Shown one piece after another: positions 36,375 to 44,240 of a stretch of 64,000 bases of DNA (positions are counted from its first letter, which is position 1; each line of letters starts with the position of its first letter). Both the position numbers and the translations under genes were made by a program. The notes under the pieces are model-generated. The model saw nothing but the letters and a program-made list of their open reading frames with translations, was not told where the DNA came from and did no database searches. Origin of the DNA: JBBROS01 sp965199595 (lineage in GTDB: Bacteria; Pseudomonadota; Alphaproteobacteria; Acetobacterales; Acetobacteraceae); contig OZ241182.1 in NCBI GenBank assembly GCA_965199595.1, positions 1,426,001 through 1,490,000 on the forward strand, written 5' to 3'.

Positions 36375-36881
36375 CGCCATCACCGTGCCGGACAGCACGC
36401 GCAGCCGGCTCGCCCGGTGGTGCGCGTGGCAGATCGCCACCGCCAGCGCGTCCGACGCATCGGCCCGGCGCAGCGTGGCACCCGGCAGCAGCCGCCGCAC
36501 CATGTCCGCCACCTGGTCCTTGCTGGCGGCACCCGTGCCGACCACCGCCTGCTTCACCGGCATGGCGCCGTATTCCGAGACCGCGATGCCCGCCAGCGCC
36601 GGGGCCAGCAGACACACGCCGCGGGCATAGCCCAGCTTCAGCGTGGCGCTGCCGTTGCGGTTGACATAGGTCTCCTCCACCGCCGCCTCGTCCGGGCGAT
36701 AGGCCTCGAAGATCGCCACCAGCCCGGCGTGCAGGGTCTTGAGCCGGCTCGGCACCGGGTCCGCGCTGTCGGTCGCGATCACCCCGTCGGCGATGTGGCG
36801 CATGCGGTTGCCGGTCACGTCGATGATGCCCCAGCCGGTGAACCGCAGCCCGGGGTCAATGCCCAGCAGCCGCGCCGTCAT
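36372..36881 (-). CDS. ruvC: crossover junction endodeoxyribonuclease RuvC
   Basis: A 169-residue resolvase. Catalytic acidic residues are visible in GIDPGLRFTGWG, AVEETYVNRN and DASDALAVAICH. It cuts Holliday junctions in complex with RuvAB. The ATG right before TARLLGIDPG is preferred to one five codons upstream. Order on this strand is yebC, ruvC, ruvA, the common alphaproteobacterial arrangement, but ruvB is elsewhere on the other strand. Confidence 0.95.
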   Translation of the reverse strand: MTARLLGIDPGLRFTGWGIIDVTGNRMRHIADGVIATDSADPVPSRLKTLHAGLVAIFEAYRPDEAAVEETYVNRNGSATLKLGYARGVCLLAPALAGIAVSEYGAMPVKQAVVGTGAASKDQVADMVRRLLPGATLRRADASDALAVAICHAHHRASRLRVLSGTVMA

Positions 36882-36903
36882 GGCGCCGGCTAGCATGCGC
36901 GGT

Positions 36904-37653
36904 TCATGCGGAGAGTGCGGCCATCACGGCCTCGGGGATGTCGAAGTTCGCATAGACGTTCTGCACGTCGTCATTGTCCTCCAGCGCATCGATCAGCTTC
37001 AGCAGCCCGGCGGCACCGGCCTCGTCCAGCGTCACCGTCGTCGCGGGGCGCCATTCCAGGGCGGCACGGGCCGGTTCGCCGAACCTGGTTTCCAGCGCGT
37101 CGCGCACGGCGAAGAAGTCCTCGATGGCGCAGATGACCTCGTGGCCATCGGGCCCGCTGGCCGCATCGTCGGCACCGCCCTCGATGGCGGCTTCCAGCAT
37201 GGCGTCGGCGCTCGCCTTGCCGGCGGCGTATTGGATCACGCCCAGCCGGGTGAACATGAAGCTGACCGAGTTGGTCTCGCCCATCACGCCGCCATGCTTG
37301 CTGAAGGCGCTGCGCACGTCGGAGGCGGTGCGGTTGCGGTTGTCGGTCAGTCCTTCGACGATGATGGCGACGCCGTTGGGGCCATAGCCCTCGTAGCGCA
37401 CCTCGGCATAGTCGTCGCTGCCGCCGGCGCCGGTGGCTTTCTTGACGGCGCGCTCGATGGTGTCGCGCGGCATGTTGGCTTCGCGCGAGGCGGCCATGGC
37501 GGCGCGCAGGCGGGGGTTGAAGGCCGGGTCGGGCAGGCCCTGGCGGGCGGAGACGGTGATCTCGCGGATCAGCTTGGCGAACTGCCGGGCCCGCTTCGCG
37601 TCCTGCGCACCCTTGCGGTGCATGATGTTCTTGAACTGGCTGTGGCCGGCCAC
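36904..37653 (-). CDS. yebC: YebC/PmpR family transcription or translation factor
   Basis: A 249-residue protein of exactly the usual length when started at a GTG: AGHSQFKNIMHRKGAQDAKR is the invariant opening, and YEGYGPNGVAIIVE and TDNRNRT are diagnostic. Members act as DNA-binding regulators or, as TACO1-like factors, help translation of proline runs. It precedes ruvC by 22 bases. Confidence 0.95.
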   Translation of the reverse strand: MAGHSQFKNIMHRKGAQDAKRARQFAKLIREITVSARQGLPDPAFNPRLRAAMAASREANMPRDTIERAVKKATGAGGSDDYAEVRYEGYGPNGVAIIVEGLTDNRNRTASDVRSAFSKHGGVMGETNSVSFMFTRLGVIQYAAGKASADAMLEAAIEGGADDAASGPDGHEVICAIEDFFAVRDALETRFGEPARAALEWRPATTVTLDEAGAAGLLKLIDALEDNDDVQNVYANFDIPEAVMAALSA

Positions 37654-37732
37654 GACGGGACTCTGCTGCTGTTGCTGGAGTCCCGCAGCATAGCAGGCTG
37701 CCCCGGCGGCGTCATGCCGGGGCGGTGAATGG

Positions 37733-37936
37733 CTAGCGGATGGTGGTGCGGGAGACGACGCCGGCGCCGGGCGCGGTGGCATCGACCCCCGGCACGCGGT
37801 TGAGTTGCTGCACACCGCCGCCGCTCTCGGCGCGGATGCCCGTGGGGGCCCCGACGGGATGGTTGGTGTTGCCGTTGCAGGCCGCGAGGCCGAACAGCGG
37901 GAGGGTGAGAGCGAGGAGCGGGATGATACGGGTCAT
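37733..37936 (-). CDS. very small lipoprotein
   Basis: A 67-residue protein with signal MTRIIPLLALTLPLFGLAAC and lipobox LAAC. The mature part (NGNTNHPVGAPTGI, GVQQLNRVPGVDATAPG) has no recognised family. It lies between ymdB and yebC on the same strand. It is of the same size class as the small lipoproteins at 35.3-35.6 kb. Confidence 0.6.
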   Translation of the reverse strand: MTRIIPLLALTLPLFGLAACNGNTNHPVGAPTGIRAESGGGVQQLNRVPGVDATAPGAGVVSRTTIR

Positions 37937-37971
37937 GGGACAGTTACGCCGCCGCACCGGATCGGGATGCA

Positions 37972-38787
37972 TCAGATTTCCGGCATCGCCTGCGACAGCC
38001 GGCCGCCCTGCCGCAGCGGCTCCACGCCGGTCGCGAGGCCGGTGCGGTCATCGGTGACGACGAACAGGCCGCACAGGGTGGGCGGGCCATCGGCGGGGCC
38101 CAGGCGCTCGCCGGGCATCTTGGTCCAGAAGCGGGTGGCGGCCCCGGTCTTCGCCATGCCGATCACGCTGTCGTAATCGCCGCACATGCCGGCATCGGTC
38201 TGATAGGCGGTGCCGCCGGGCAGGATGGCGTGGTCCGCCGTGGGCACATGGGTGTGGGTGCCGACCACCAGGCTCACCGAACCGTCGAAGGAATGGCCGT
38301 AGGCCATGGTCTCGCTGGTCGCTTCCGCATGGAAGTCGGCGACGATGGCCTGCACGCTGGCGCCCAGCCTGTAGCGCGACAGCAGCTCCGCCGTGCCGCG
38401 GAACGGGCAGTCGATGGGGTCCATGTACAGCCGGCCCATGGCGTTGAGCACCAGAGCGCGCCGTCCATCCGCCAGCGTGACCAGGTATGACCCGGCGCCC
38501 GGCGTGCCCGGCGGATAGTTCAGCGGCCGGATCACCCGCGGCTGCTGCGCGATGTAGGGGATCAGCTCCCGCCGGTCCCAGCTGTGGTTGCCCAGCGTGA
38601 TGACGTCGGCGCCGGCGTCCAGCATGGCGGCGGCCATGTCGGGGCCCAGGCCGAAGCCGTGGCTGGCGTTCTCGCCGTTCACCACCACCAGGTCGGCCCG
38701 CAGCTGCGTGCGAAGGCCGGGCAGGGCCGCCACCACGGCATCGCGGCCGCCACGGCCGATGACGTCGCCAAGGAACAGGATGCGCAT
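37972..38787 (-). CDS. YmdB-like metallophosphoesterase
   Basis: A 271-residue phosphoesterase of the TIGR00282 family: LFLGDVIGRGGRD, VVNGENASHGFG, LGNHSWD, DFHAEATSE and VGTHTHVPTAD. In Bacillus YmdB is a 2',3'-cyclic nucleotide phosphodiesterase that affects development and biofilms; in proteobacteria the role is unknown. It shares its first base with the last base of the cyclo-ligase gene, so they are coupled. Confidence 0.88.
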   Translation of the reverse strand: MRILFLGDVIGRGGRDAVVAALPGLRTQLRADLVVVNGENASHGFGLGPDMAAAMLDAGADVITLGNHSWDRRELIPYIAQQPRVIRPLNYPPGTPGAGSYLVTLADGRRALVLNAMGRLYMDPIDCPFRGTAELLSRYRLGASVQAIVADFHAEATSETMAYGHSFDGSVSLVVGTHTHVPTADHAILPGGTAYQTDAGMCGDYDSVIGMAKTGAATRFWTKMPGERLGPADGPPTLCGLFVVTDDRTGLATGVEPLRQGGRLSQAMPEI

Positions 38788-39335
38788 CAGTGCTCCGGCC
38801 GGAAGATCACGCCGCGCTCGGTGGCGACGGCGTCGAGCGGGGCGTCATGCGGCAGAACCGGCACGGCGTCCACCTGTTGCGCGGCGAAGGCGCAGCCGAG
38901 GGTGCGGATGCCGGGGAGGGACATGATGGTGCGGTCGTAGTAGCCGCCGCCATAGCCGAGCCGGTTGCAACGGGCATCGAAGGCCAGCAGCGGCACCAGC
39001 AGCAGGCCGGGCGTGCCGATGGGACCATCCGGGCGCAGGGTGCCGAAGCGTTCGGCGACCATGGCCGTGCCGGGTCGCCAGTGGCGGAACACCAGCGGCT
39101 GGCCGCGCGGCGGCGTTTCGGGCAGCAGCACGGTGTGGCCGCGCTCGATCAGCGCATGCAGCAGCGGGCGGATGTCGATTTCGCCGGGCAGCGGCCAGAA
39201 GCCGGCGACGACGGTGCCAGGCAGGGGCGCGGCCCGGGCGAGGAGGTGATCGCCCAGGGCGGTGCCGAGCGCCGGATTCTGCCCTAACCGCCGTTGCGTC
39301 GCCGCAAGGCGGGCCGCGATTTTAAGATCGGTCAT
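38787..39335 (-). CDS. 5-formyltetrahydrofolate cyclo-ligase
   Basis: A 182-residue enzyme that turns 5-formyl-THF into 5,10-methenyl-THF with ATP. The C-terminal GYGGGYYDR is the family hallmark; GEIDIRPLL and the basic N-terminus agree. It completes a folate theme with fhs and folP in this window. It is placed downstream of the 6S RNA candidate and zapA, the same order as zapA-ssrS-ygfA of enterobacteria. Confidence 0.92.
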   Translation of the reverse strand: MTDLKIAARLAATQRRLGQNPALGTALGDHLLARAAPLPGTVVAGFWPLPGEIDIRPLLHALIERGHTVLLPETPPRGQPLVFRHWRPGTAMVAERFGTLRPDGPIGTPGLLLVPLLAFDARCNRLGYGGGYYDRTIMSLPGIRTLGCAFAAQQVDAVPVLPHDAPLDAVATERGVIFRPEH

Positions 39336-39347
39336 CGCTGCACCTGG

Positions 39348-39519
39348 TTGCAGTGCGGTGCCGCCAAAGCCGTTGGCGTCTCATGCTCCCCGAAGCCTGC
39401 TTGCGACAGGTGGGCGCCGGGTATCGTGACCACGATCACAACAGAGCCAGCTCCCGAGGGAGTGCTTATCGGCCTCGGGCATGAATTGCCTGACGCACCC
39501 AGCAGCACCGCAGCCGCAA
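39348..39519 (-). ncRNA. ssrS: 6S RNA candidate (ssrS)
   Basis: The non-coding gap between zapA and the 5-formyl-THF cyclo-ligase gene is the conserved place of 6S RNA. On the minus strand the ends can pair (TTGC with GCAA, then GCGGTGCTG with CGGCACCGC), giving a closing stem about 170 bases apart. Inside, CCCGAGGCCGATAA resembles the CCUGAGCCGAUA part of E. coli 6S RNA, and GAGCATG and GGCGGCA are also shared. The RNA would mimic an open promoter and hold RNA polymerase. Ends are approximate. Confidence 0.65.
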
Positions 39520-39568
39520 TCTGGGCTTCCGCGGGGGCGAGGGCAAGGGCAGCGGCGCGCGGGTGGCG

Positions 39569-39886
39569 CTATTCGTCCTCGAGGGCGGCGGCGATGGTTT
39601 CGGCGCGTGCGGCCAGGGCCTTGATGCGCTCCTGGGTGGCGCGCTCGGCGGCGACGGTCTTGCCCTTCTGGCCCGCGCGCATCTCCAGCGCCATGTCGTG
39701 CAGCTCGTCGGCCATCACCAGCGCGGCCATCACCAGCAGCCGGGCCTCGCCGGACTGGCCGAGCGCCTTCACCTTCTCCACCCGCTGCTCGATCTGCTCG
39801 GCCATCGCCGTCAGATGCGGCTCCTCGCCGTCCTGGCAGCCGATGGTATAGGCATAGCCGTTGATCCTGAAGCTGACCTGCGCCAC
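39569..39886 (-). CDS. zapA: cell division protein ZapA
   Basis: A 105-residue protein: VSFRINGYAYTIGCQDGEEPHL is the ZapA head, followed by a long coiled coil (AEQIEQRVEKVKAL and the last 40 residues). It bundles FtsZ protofilaments. It is three bases downstream of a 56-residue gene and upstream of 6S RNA. Confidence 0.92.
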   Translation of the reverse strand: MAQVSFRINGYAYTIGCQDGEEPHLTAMAEQIEQRVEKVKALGQSGEARLLVMAALVMADELHDMALEMRAGQKGKTVAAERATQERIKALAARAETIAAALEDE

Positions 39887-39889
39887 GGC

Positions 39890-40060
39890 TCAGCCCTCCA
39901 GCGGTGCTTGCAGATGCTTCTGAAGGCGCAGGATGATGGCGTCCAGCCGGGCCGCGACCTCGCCGGCCACGGGGTCCGGGCGGTCCACACCGGCCTCGAT
40001 GCGGTTCAGGGCCTGCTCCAGCCGGTCCAGCGACTCGTCGTCCTGCGCGTTCAGAGCCAT
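39890..40060 (-). CDS. small coiled-coil protein upstream of zapA
   Basis: A 56-residue protein with heptad-like leucines (SLDRLEQALNRIEAGVDR, ARLDAIILRLQKHLQ). Small proteins of this kind precede zapA in many alphaproteobacteria and may act with ZapA. GGAGGGT lies upstream of the chosen ATG; a longer start 19 codons upstream lacks one. Confidence 0.7.
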   Translation of the reverse strand: MALNAQDDESLDRLEQALNRIEAGVDRPDPVAGEVAARLDAIILRLQKHLQAPLEG

Positions 40061-40115
40061 CGGCACCCTCCGTTTCCCCTTGAACACAAAGCGCGCAACC
40101 GCTTGAAGGTCAAGC

Positions 40116-40499
40116 ATGCTGCTGCCGCCCGCCGTCGTGATCCATGGGGCTTCGCACCGCTCGGCGGCGCTGGCGCCGGGCCGCCCGGTGCTGCTGCTCT
40201 CCGCCCCCGGTGCCGCGAGCTATGCGGGCGCCGGCTGGTGGCGGGCGCTGACGAGGGATGCCGGGCAGCCAAGCGCGCTGGACTGCGCCGACCATGCGGG
40301 CCGGGCGCTGGAGGCGCTGGCGGTCGGCTGCCCCCTCATCATCCTCCATCCCTGCCCGGCCTGGCCCGGCGTCGCCGCCCGCGCCGGCAGCACCCTCGTG
40401 CTGGATGCCCGCCCCGACGCGCTGGATCTCGACGATCCCGGCGCCGCCCACAGGCTGGCCCGCTGGCTCCAGGGTGACATCGCGGCCCTGTTCCGCTAA
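40116..40499 (+). CDS. hypothetical protein
   Basis: A 127-residue protein, no family recognised. Pattern of short hydrophobic strands (PVLLLSAPGAASYAG, CPLIILHPCPAW, STLVLDARPDAL) suggests an alpha/beta fold. It is divergent from the zapA group and upstream of thiE by 34 bases, so it may be transcribed with thiE and ruvB. AAGG lies upstream of the ATG. Confidence 0.6.
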   Translation: MLLPPAVVIHGASHRSAALAPGRPVLLLSAPGAASYAGAGWWRALTRDAGQPSALDCADHAGRALEALAVGCPLIILHPCPAWPGVAARAGSTLVLDARPDALDLDDPGAAHRLARWLQGDIAALFR

Positions 40500-40533
40500 C
40501 TCGCCGTGCTGAACCGCGCCACGGGAGCCGCCC

Positions 40534-41214
40534 TTGCACGTCACACCCTCCGGCGACGGTTGCCGCCTGTATCTGATCACCCCCGTCACCGCCGGCCCCG
40601 CCTTTGCCGACACCCTGGCCCGCGCGCTGGATGCAGGCGACGTCTCGGCCGTGCAGCTGCGGCTGAAGGAGGCGGGCGATGATGCGTGGCGCCGGGCCAT
40701 CGAGGCGCTGCGGCCGGTGGCGCAGTCGCGCGGGGTGGCGTTCCTGCTGAACGACCGCGCCGACCTGGTGACGGCGACCGGCTGCGACGGCGTGCATGTG
40801 GGCCAGACCGACACCCCGGCGCAGACCGCGCGCAAGCTGATCGGCCCCGCCCTCACCCTCGGCGTCACCTGTCACGACAGCCGCGACCTGGCGATGCAGG
40901 CGGGCGAGGACGGGGCGGACTACGTGGCCTTCGGCGCCTTCTTCCCGACCGAGACCAAGGTGGCGGAGCACCGGGCCGAGGCGGAGATCCTGTCCTGGTG
41001 GTCCGCCATCATGGAGCTGCCGGCGGTGGCCATCGGCGGCATCACCGCCGCCAACTGCGCGCCGCTGGTCACGGCGGGCGCCTCGTTCCTTTCCGTGGTC
41101 GGCGCCGTCTGGAACCACCCGGATGGCCCGGCGGCCGGGGTGCGCGCCATGAACGCCGCCATCGCCGCCGCCCCGCCGCCGCCCGAGTTCGCCCTGGACA
41201 CCCCGGCGGCATGA
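40534..41214 (+). CDS. thiE: thiamine phosphate synthase
   Basis: A 226-residue TIM-barrel protein of the ThiE/TenI group. LYLITPVT, SAVQLRLKEAG, LLNDRADL, GVHVGQTD, and VAIGGITAANCAPL are the phosphate- and pyrimidine-binding segments. It joins thiazole phosphate and hydroxymethylpyrimidine diphosphate. The TTG start has GGGAG upstream. No other thi gene is near; ruvB follows after ten bases. Confidence 0.85.
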   Translation: MHVTPSGDGCRLYLITPVTAGPAFADTLARALDAGDVSAVQLRLKEAGDDAWRRAIEALRPVAQSRGVAFLLNDRADLVTATGCDGVHVGQTDTPAQTARKLIGPALTLGVTCHDSRDLAMQAGEDGADYVAFGAFFPTETKVAEHRAEAEILSWWSAIMELPAVAIGGITAANCAPLVTAGASFLSVVGAVWNHPDGPAAGVRAMNAAIAAAPPPPEFALDTPAA

Positions 41215-41224
41215 GCGACGCGGC

Positions 41225-42256
41225 ATGAGCGACCGGACCGTCTCCGCCGCGCGCGCCGACGAGGACGCCGCCGAGGCCACGCTACGGCCGCAGACGCTGG
41301 CGGAGTTCACGGGCCAGAAGGCCAGCCGCGAGAACCTGGCCGTGTTCATCCAGGCGGCCCGCGGCCGGGGCGAGGCGCTGGACCACGTGCTGCTGCACGG
41401 TCCGCCGGGCCTGGGCAAGACCACGCTGGCGCAGATCGTCGCGCGCGAGCTGGGCGTGGGGTTCCGCGCCACCTCCGGCCCCGTGATCCAGCGCGCCGGG
41501 GACCTGGCCGCGATCCTGACCAACCTGCAGCCGCGCGACGTGCTGTTCATCGACGAGATCCACCGCCTGCAGCCCGCCATCGAGGAGGTGCTGTATCCCG
41601 CGATGGAGGACTTCCAGCTCGACCTCATCATCGGCGAGGGCCCGGCGGCGCGCAGCGTGCGGATCGACCTGTCGCCCTTCACGCTGGTGGGCGCCACCAC
41701 GCGCGCCGGGCTGCTGGCGACGCCGCTGCGGGACCGCTTCGGCATCCCGCTGCGCCTGGTGCTTTACTCCGCGGAGGAGCTGCGGCGCATCGTGGCGCGC
41801 GGGGCGGAGAAGCTGGGTTTCGCGCTGACCGATGACGGCGCCATCGAGATCGCCCGCCGCTCCCGCGGCACGCCGCGCATCGCGGGCCGGCTGCTGCGCC
41901 GGGTGCGGGACTTCGCGGCAGTGGAGGGCAAGGCTCCGGTGGACCGCACCTTCGCCGACGGGGCGCTGACCCGGCTGGAGGTGGATGCCCTGGGGCTCGA
42001 TGCCATGGACCGGCGCTATCTGCGGCGCATCGCCGAGCATCACCATGGCGGCCCCGTGGGCGTGGAAACGCTGGCGGCGGCGCTGGGCGAGGCGCGGGAC
42101 ACGCTGGAGGATGTGATCGAGCCGTTCCTGATCCAGGAGGGGCTGGTGCTGCGGACCAGCCGGGGGCGGATGCTGGGCGACCCCGGCTGGCGGCAGATCG
42201 GGCTGAAGCCGCCGCGCGACCAGCCGCAGTATGATCTCCTGCGGGATGCGGAGTGA
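41225..42256 (+). CDS. ruvB: Holliday junction helicase motor RuvB
   Basis: A 343-residue AAA+ motor. Walker A GPPGLGKTT, Walker B LFIDEIHRL, sensor 1 VGATTRAG and the arginine finger region PLRDRFGI are all intact; the C-terminal winged helix has TSRGRMLG. It drives branch migration with RuvA. It is separated from ruvC-ruvA by about 4 kb and reads in the opposite direction. An inverted-repeat element follows the stop. Confidence 0.97.
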   Translation: MSDRTVSAARADEDAAEATLRPQTLAEFTGQKASRENLAVFIQAARGRGEALDHVLLHGPPGLGKTTLAQIVARELGVGFRATSGPVIQRAGDLAAILTNLQPRDVLFIDEIHRLQPAIEEVLYPAMEDFQLDLIIGEGPAARSVRIDLSPFTLVGATTRAGLLATPLRDRFGIPLRLVLYSAEELRRIVARGAEKLGFALTDDGAIEIARRSRGTPRIAGRLLRRVRDFAAVEGKAPVDRTFADGALTRLEVDALGLDAMDRRYLRRIAEHHHGGPVGVETLAAALGEARDTLEDVIEPFLIQEGLVLRTSRGRMLGDPGWRQIGLKPPRDQPQYDLLRDAE

Positions 42257-42262
42257 GGGGCA

Positions 42263-42428
42263 GGATCGGTCACGGAGGACACAGGGGACACGGAGAGAAG
42301 GGGGAGGTATCCCCTAGGCGCAGACTCGCTACCGACCGATTGCTGCACTTCGCGCGGAGCGCTTCTTTGCAGGCGCATGAAGCCTCGCGCCGGCCCTCTT
42401 CTCCGTGTCCGGTCTCCGTGGTCAATCC
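42263..42428. repeat. large inverted-repeat element, copy B
   Basis: Left side GGTCACGGAGGACACAGG and GGACACGGAGA (42268-42296) faces CTTCTCCGTGTCCGG and TCTCCGTGGTCAATCC (42408-42428). Ends resemble copy A (GAACCACAGAG type with G-rich variation), but the middle 110 bases are unrelated to copy A. It fills the gap between ruvB and ybgC. A frame of 86 codons across it has no coding character. Confidence 0.7.
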
Positions 42429-42524
42429 CGGCGTCACGACGGCACCGCACCCGAAACGGGCTTTCCTGCAAGGTCACGGCAAGAACGTCTTGCTTCCCAT
42501 TCAAAACCAATAGAAAACCGCCCC

Positions 42525-42947
42525 ATGAGCCACCGCCACGCTGTGCGCGTCTATTACGAGGACACCGATGCCGGCGGCATCGTGTACCACGCGCGCTACC
42601 TCGCCTTTGCGGAACGGGCGCGGACCGAGGCGATGCGCCAGGGCGGGGCCGCGCATGACGAACTTGCAACCCGGCACGGGCTGATCTTCGTGGTGCGGCG
42701 CGCCGAAATGGACTATCTGCGGCCCGCCCGGCTTGACGACCTGATCGTCGTGACCACCGAAACGGTGGCGGCGGGCGGCGCCTCGCTGCTGGTGAAGCAG
42801 GCGTTTGCGGTGGGGGAGCGGCCGATCGGGGTGTTGCGGGTGAAGCTTGCCTGCATTCGCCAGGCGGATGGGCGACCGGCCCGCATACCGGAACCGTGGG
42901 CCACAGCCTTGCGGCCGGCAGATCAGAGTTTGGGAGTGTTCGAGTGA
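42525..42947 (+). CDS. ybgC: acyl-CoA thioesterase YbgC of the Tol-Pal operon
   Basis: A 140-residue hot-dog fold thioesterase; YYEDTDAGGIVYHARYL holds the catalytic Asp. It is the conserved first gene of the Tol-Pal operon and probably acts in phospholipid metabolism. Its stop overlaps the GTG start of tolQ. Confidence 0.92.
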   Translation: MSHRHAVRVYYEDTDAGGIVYHARYLAFAERARTEAMRQGGAAHDELATRHGLIFVVRRAEMDYLRPARLDDLIVVTTETVAAGGASLLVKQAFAVGERPIGVLRVKLACIRQADGRPARIPEPWATALRPADQSLGVFE

Positions 42948-43672
42948 ATCCAGCGGTTGAGGCGACGAATCTGGCCAGTGCGGGGGGTGATCTCTCGCTG
43001 ATCGGCCTGTTCCTGCAGGCGGACTGGATCGTGAAGTCCGTGATGCTGATGCTGGTGGCGGCCAGCGTCTGGGTGTGGGCGATCGTGTTCGAGAAGTCGA
43101 TCAGCCTGCGCCGGGCCAACAGCGCCGCGGGCGTGTTCGAGGACCGGTTCTGGTCCGGCGGCAGCCTGGACGAGCTGTATCAGCAGGAGGGCGAGCGCCC
43201 GACGCATCCGATGGCCGCCGTGTTCGGCGCCGCGATGGGCGAGTGGCAGCGCAGCGCGCAGGTGGCCGGTGCCGACATGAGCCGCGGCAGCGTGGGCAGC
43301 CGGGTGGACCGGGCGATCGCCGTGACCATCTCGCGCGAGATGGACCGGATGGAGCGCTGGATGGTGTTCCTGGCCAGCGTGGGCTCCACGGCGCCGTTCG
43401 TCGGGCTGTTCGGCACGGTGTGGGGCATCATGCGGTCGTTCTCCGCCATCGCCATCAGCAAGAACACCAACCTGAGCGTGGTGGCGCCAGGCATCGCGGA
43501 GGCGCTGTTCGCCACCGCCATCGGCCTGGTGGCCGCGATTCCGGCGGTGCTGGCCTACAACAAGCTGAGCAACGACCTGTCGCGCTTCGCCGGGCGGCTC
43601 GAGGCGTTCGGCACCGAGTTCAGCGCCATCCTGTCGCGGCAGTCCGAAGGCCAGGGCGGGGAGCGCGCCTGA
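42944..43672 (+). CDS. tolQ: Tol-Pal system proton channel subunit TolQ
   Basis: A 242-residue ExbB/TolQ-family membrane protein with three transmembrane segments (about residues 22-44, 138-160 and 176-200; VGSTAPFVGLFGTVWGIM is diagnostic). With TolR it uses the proton gradient to energise TolA. The GTG start overlaps the ybgC stop (GTGA). Confidence 0.95.
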   Translation: MNPAVEATNLASAGGDLSLIGLFLQADWIVKSVMLMLVAASVWVWAIVFEKSISLRRANSAAGVFEDRFWSGGSLDELYQQEGERPTHPMAAVFGAAMGEWQRSAQVAGADMSRGSVGSRVDRAIAVTISREMDRMERWMVFLASVGSTAPFVGLFGTVWGIMRSFSAIAISKNTNLSVVAPGIAEALFATAIGLVAAIPAVLAYNKLSNDLSRFAGRLEAFGTEFSAILSRQSEGQGGERA

Positions 43673-44226
43673 TGGCCGGCGGCATGATGCAGCGCGGCGG
43701 CGGGCGGGGGCGCTACAGGCCGCTCGCCGAGATCAACGTGACGCCGCTGGTGGACGTGATGCTGGTGCTGCTCATCGTGTTCATGGTGGCGGCCCCGCTG
43801 ATGACCTCGGGTGTCACCATCGACCTGCCGAAGGCCAGCGCGGCCCCGCTGGCGCAGGACAGCGAGCCGTTGACGATCTCCGTGAACCAGGAGGGCAAGA
43901 TCTACCTGCAGGAGACCGAGCTGCCGCTGGACCAGCTGGCGACCAAGCTGGCGGCGATCAGCGAGAACAAGCTGGACCGCCGCATCTTCGTGCGCGGCGA
44001 CAAGGGCCTGGCCTATGGCCGGATCATGGAGATCATGGCGACCATCACGCAGGCCGGGTTCACCAAGGTGGCGCTGCTGGCAGAGCAGACCGGCGGCCCG
44101 GCCCAGCCTCCCGCCGCCGCTGCGCCCGCCACCGCCGTTCCCGCCGCCGCCGCTCCCGTTGCGGCGCCTGCTCCTGCGGCTGCCGCCCCCGCCTCGTCCG
44201 GCGCGCGTCGCCCGGGCCGCGGGTAG
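43672..44226 (+). CDS. tolR: Tol-Pal system protein TolR
   Basis: A 184-residue ExbD/TolR protein: EINVTPLVDVMLVLLIVFMV contains the single TM helix with the key Asp. After the periplasmic domain (ending near residue 145) an Ala/Pro-rich tail of about 40 residues is added, longer than in E. coli. It is coupled to tolQ (TGATG). Confidence 0.95.
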   Translation: MAGGMMQRGGGRGRYRPLAEINVTPLVDVMLVLLIVFMVAAPLMTSGVTIDLPKASAAPLAQDSEPLTISVNQEGKIYLQETELPLDQLATKLAAISENKLDRRIFVRGDKGLAYGRIMEIMATITQAGFTKVALLAEQTGGPAQPPAAAAPATAVPAAAAPVAAPAPAAAAPASSGARRPGRG

Positions 44227-44240
44227 GACGCACGCCGGCG

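Noticed and set aside
36291..36376. SOS (LexA) operator in the ruv junction
   Set aside because: No GTTC-N7-GTTC motif as used in alphaproteobacteria is present there; the palindromes have another sequence.
42253..42513. 86-codon frame between ruvB and ybgC
   Set aside because: It lies over inverted-repeat element B, lacks a ribosome-binding site, and its composition is dictated by the repeat.
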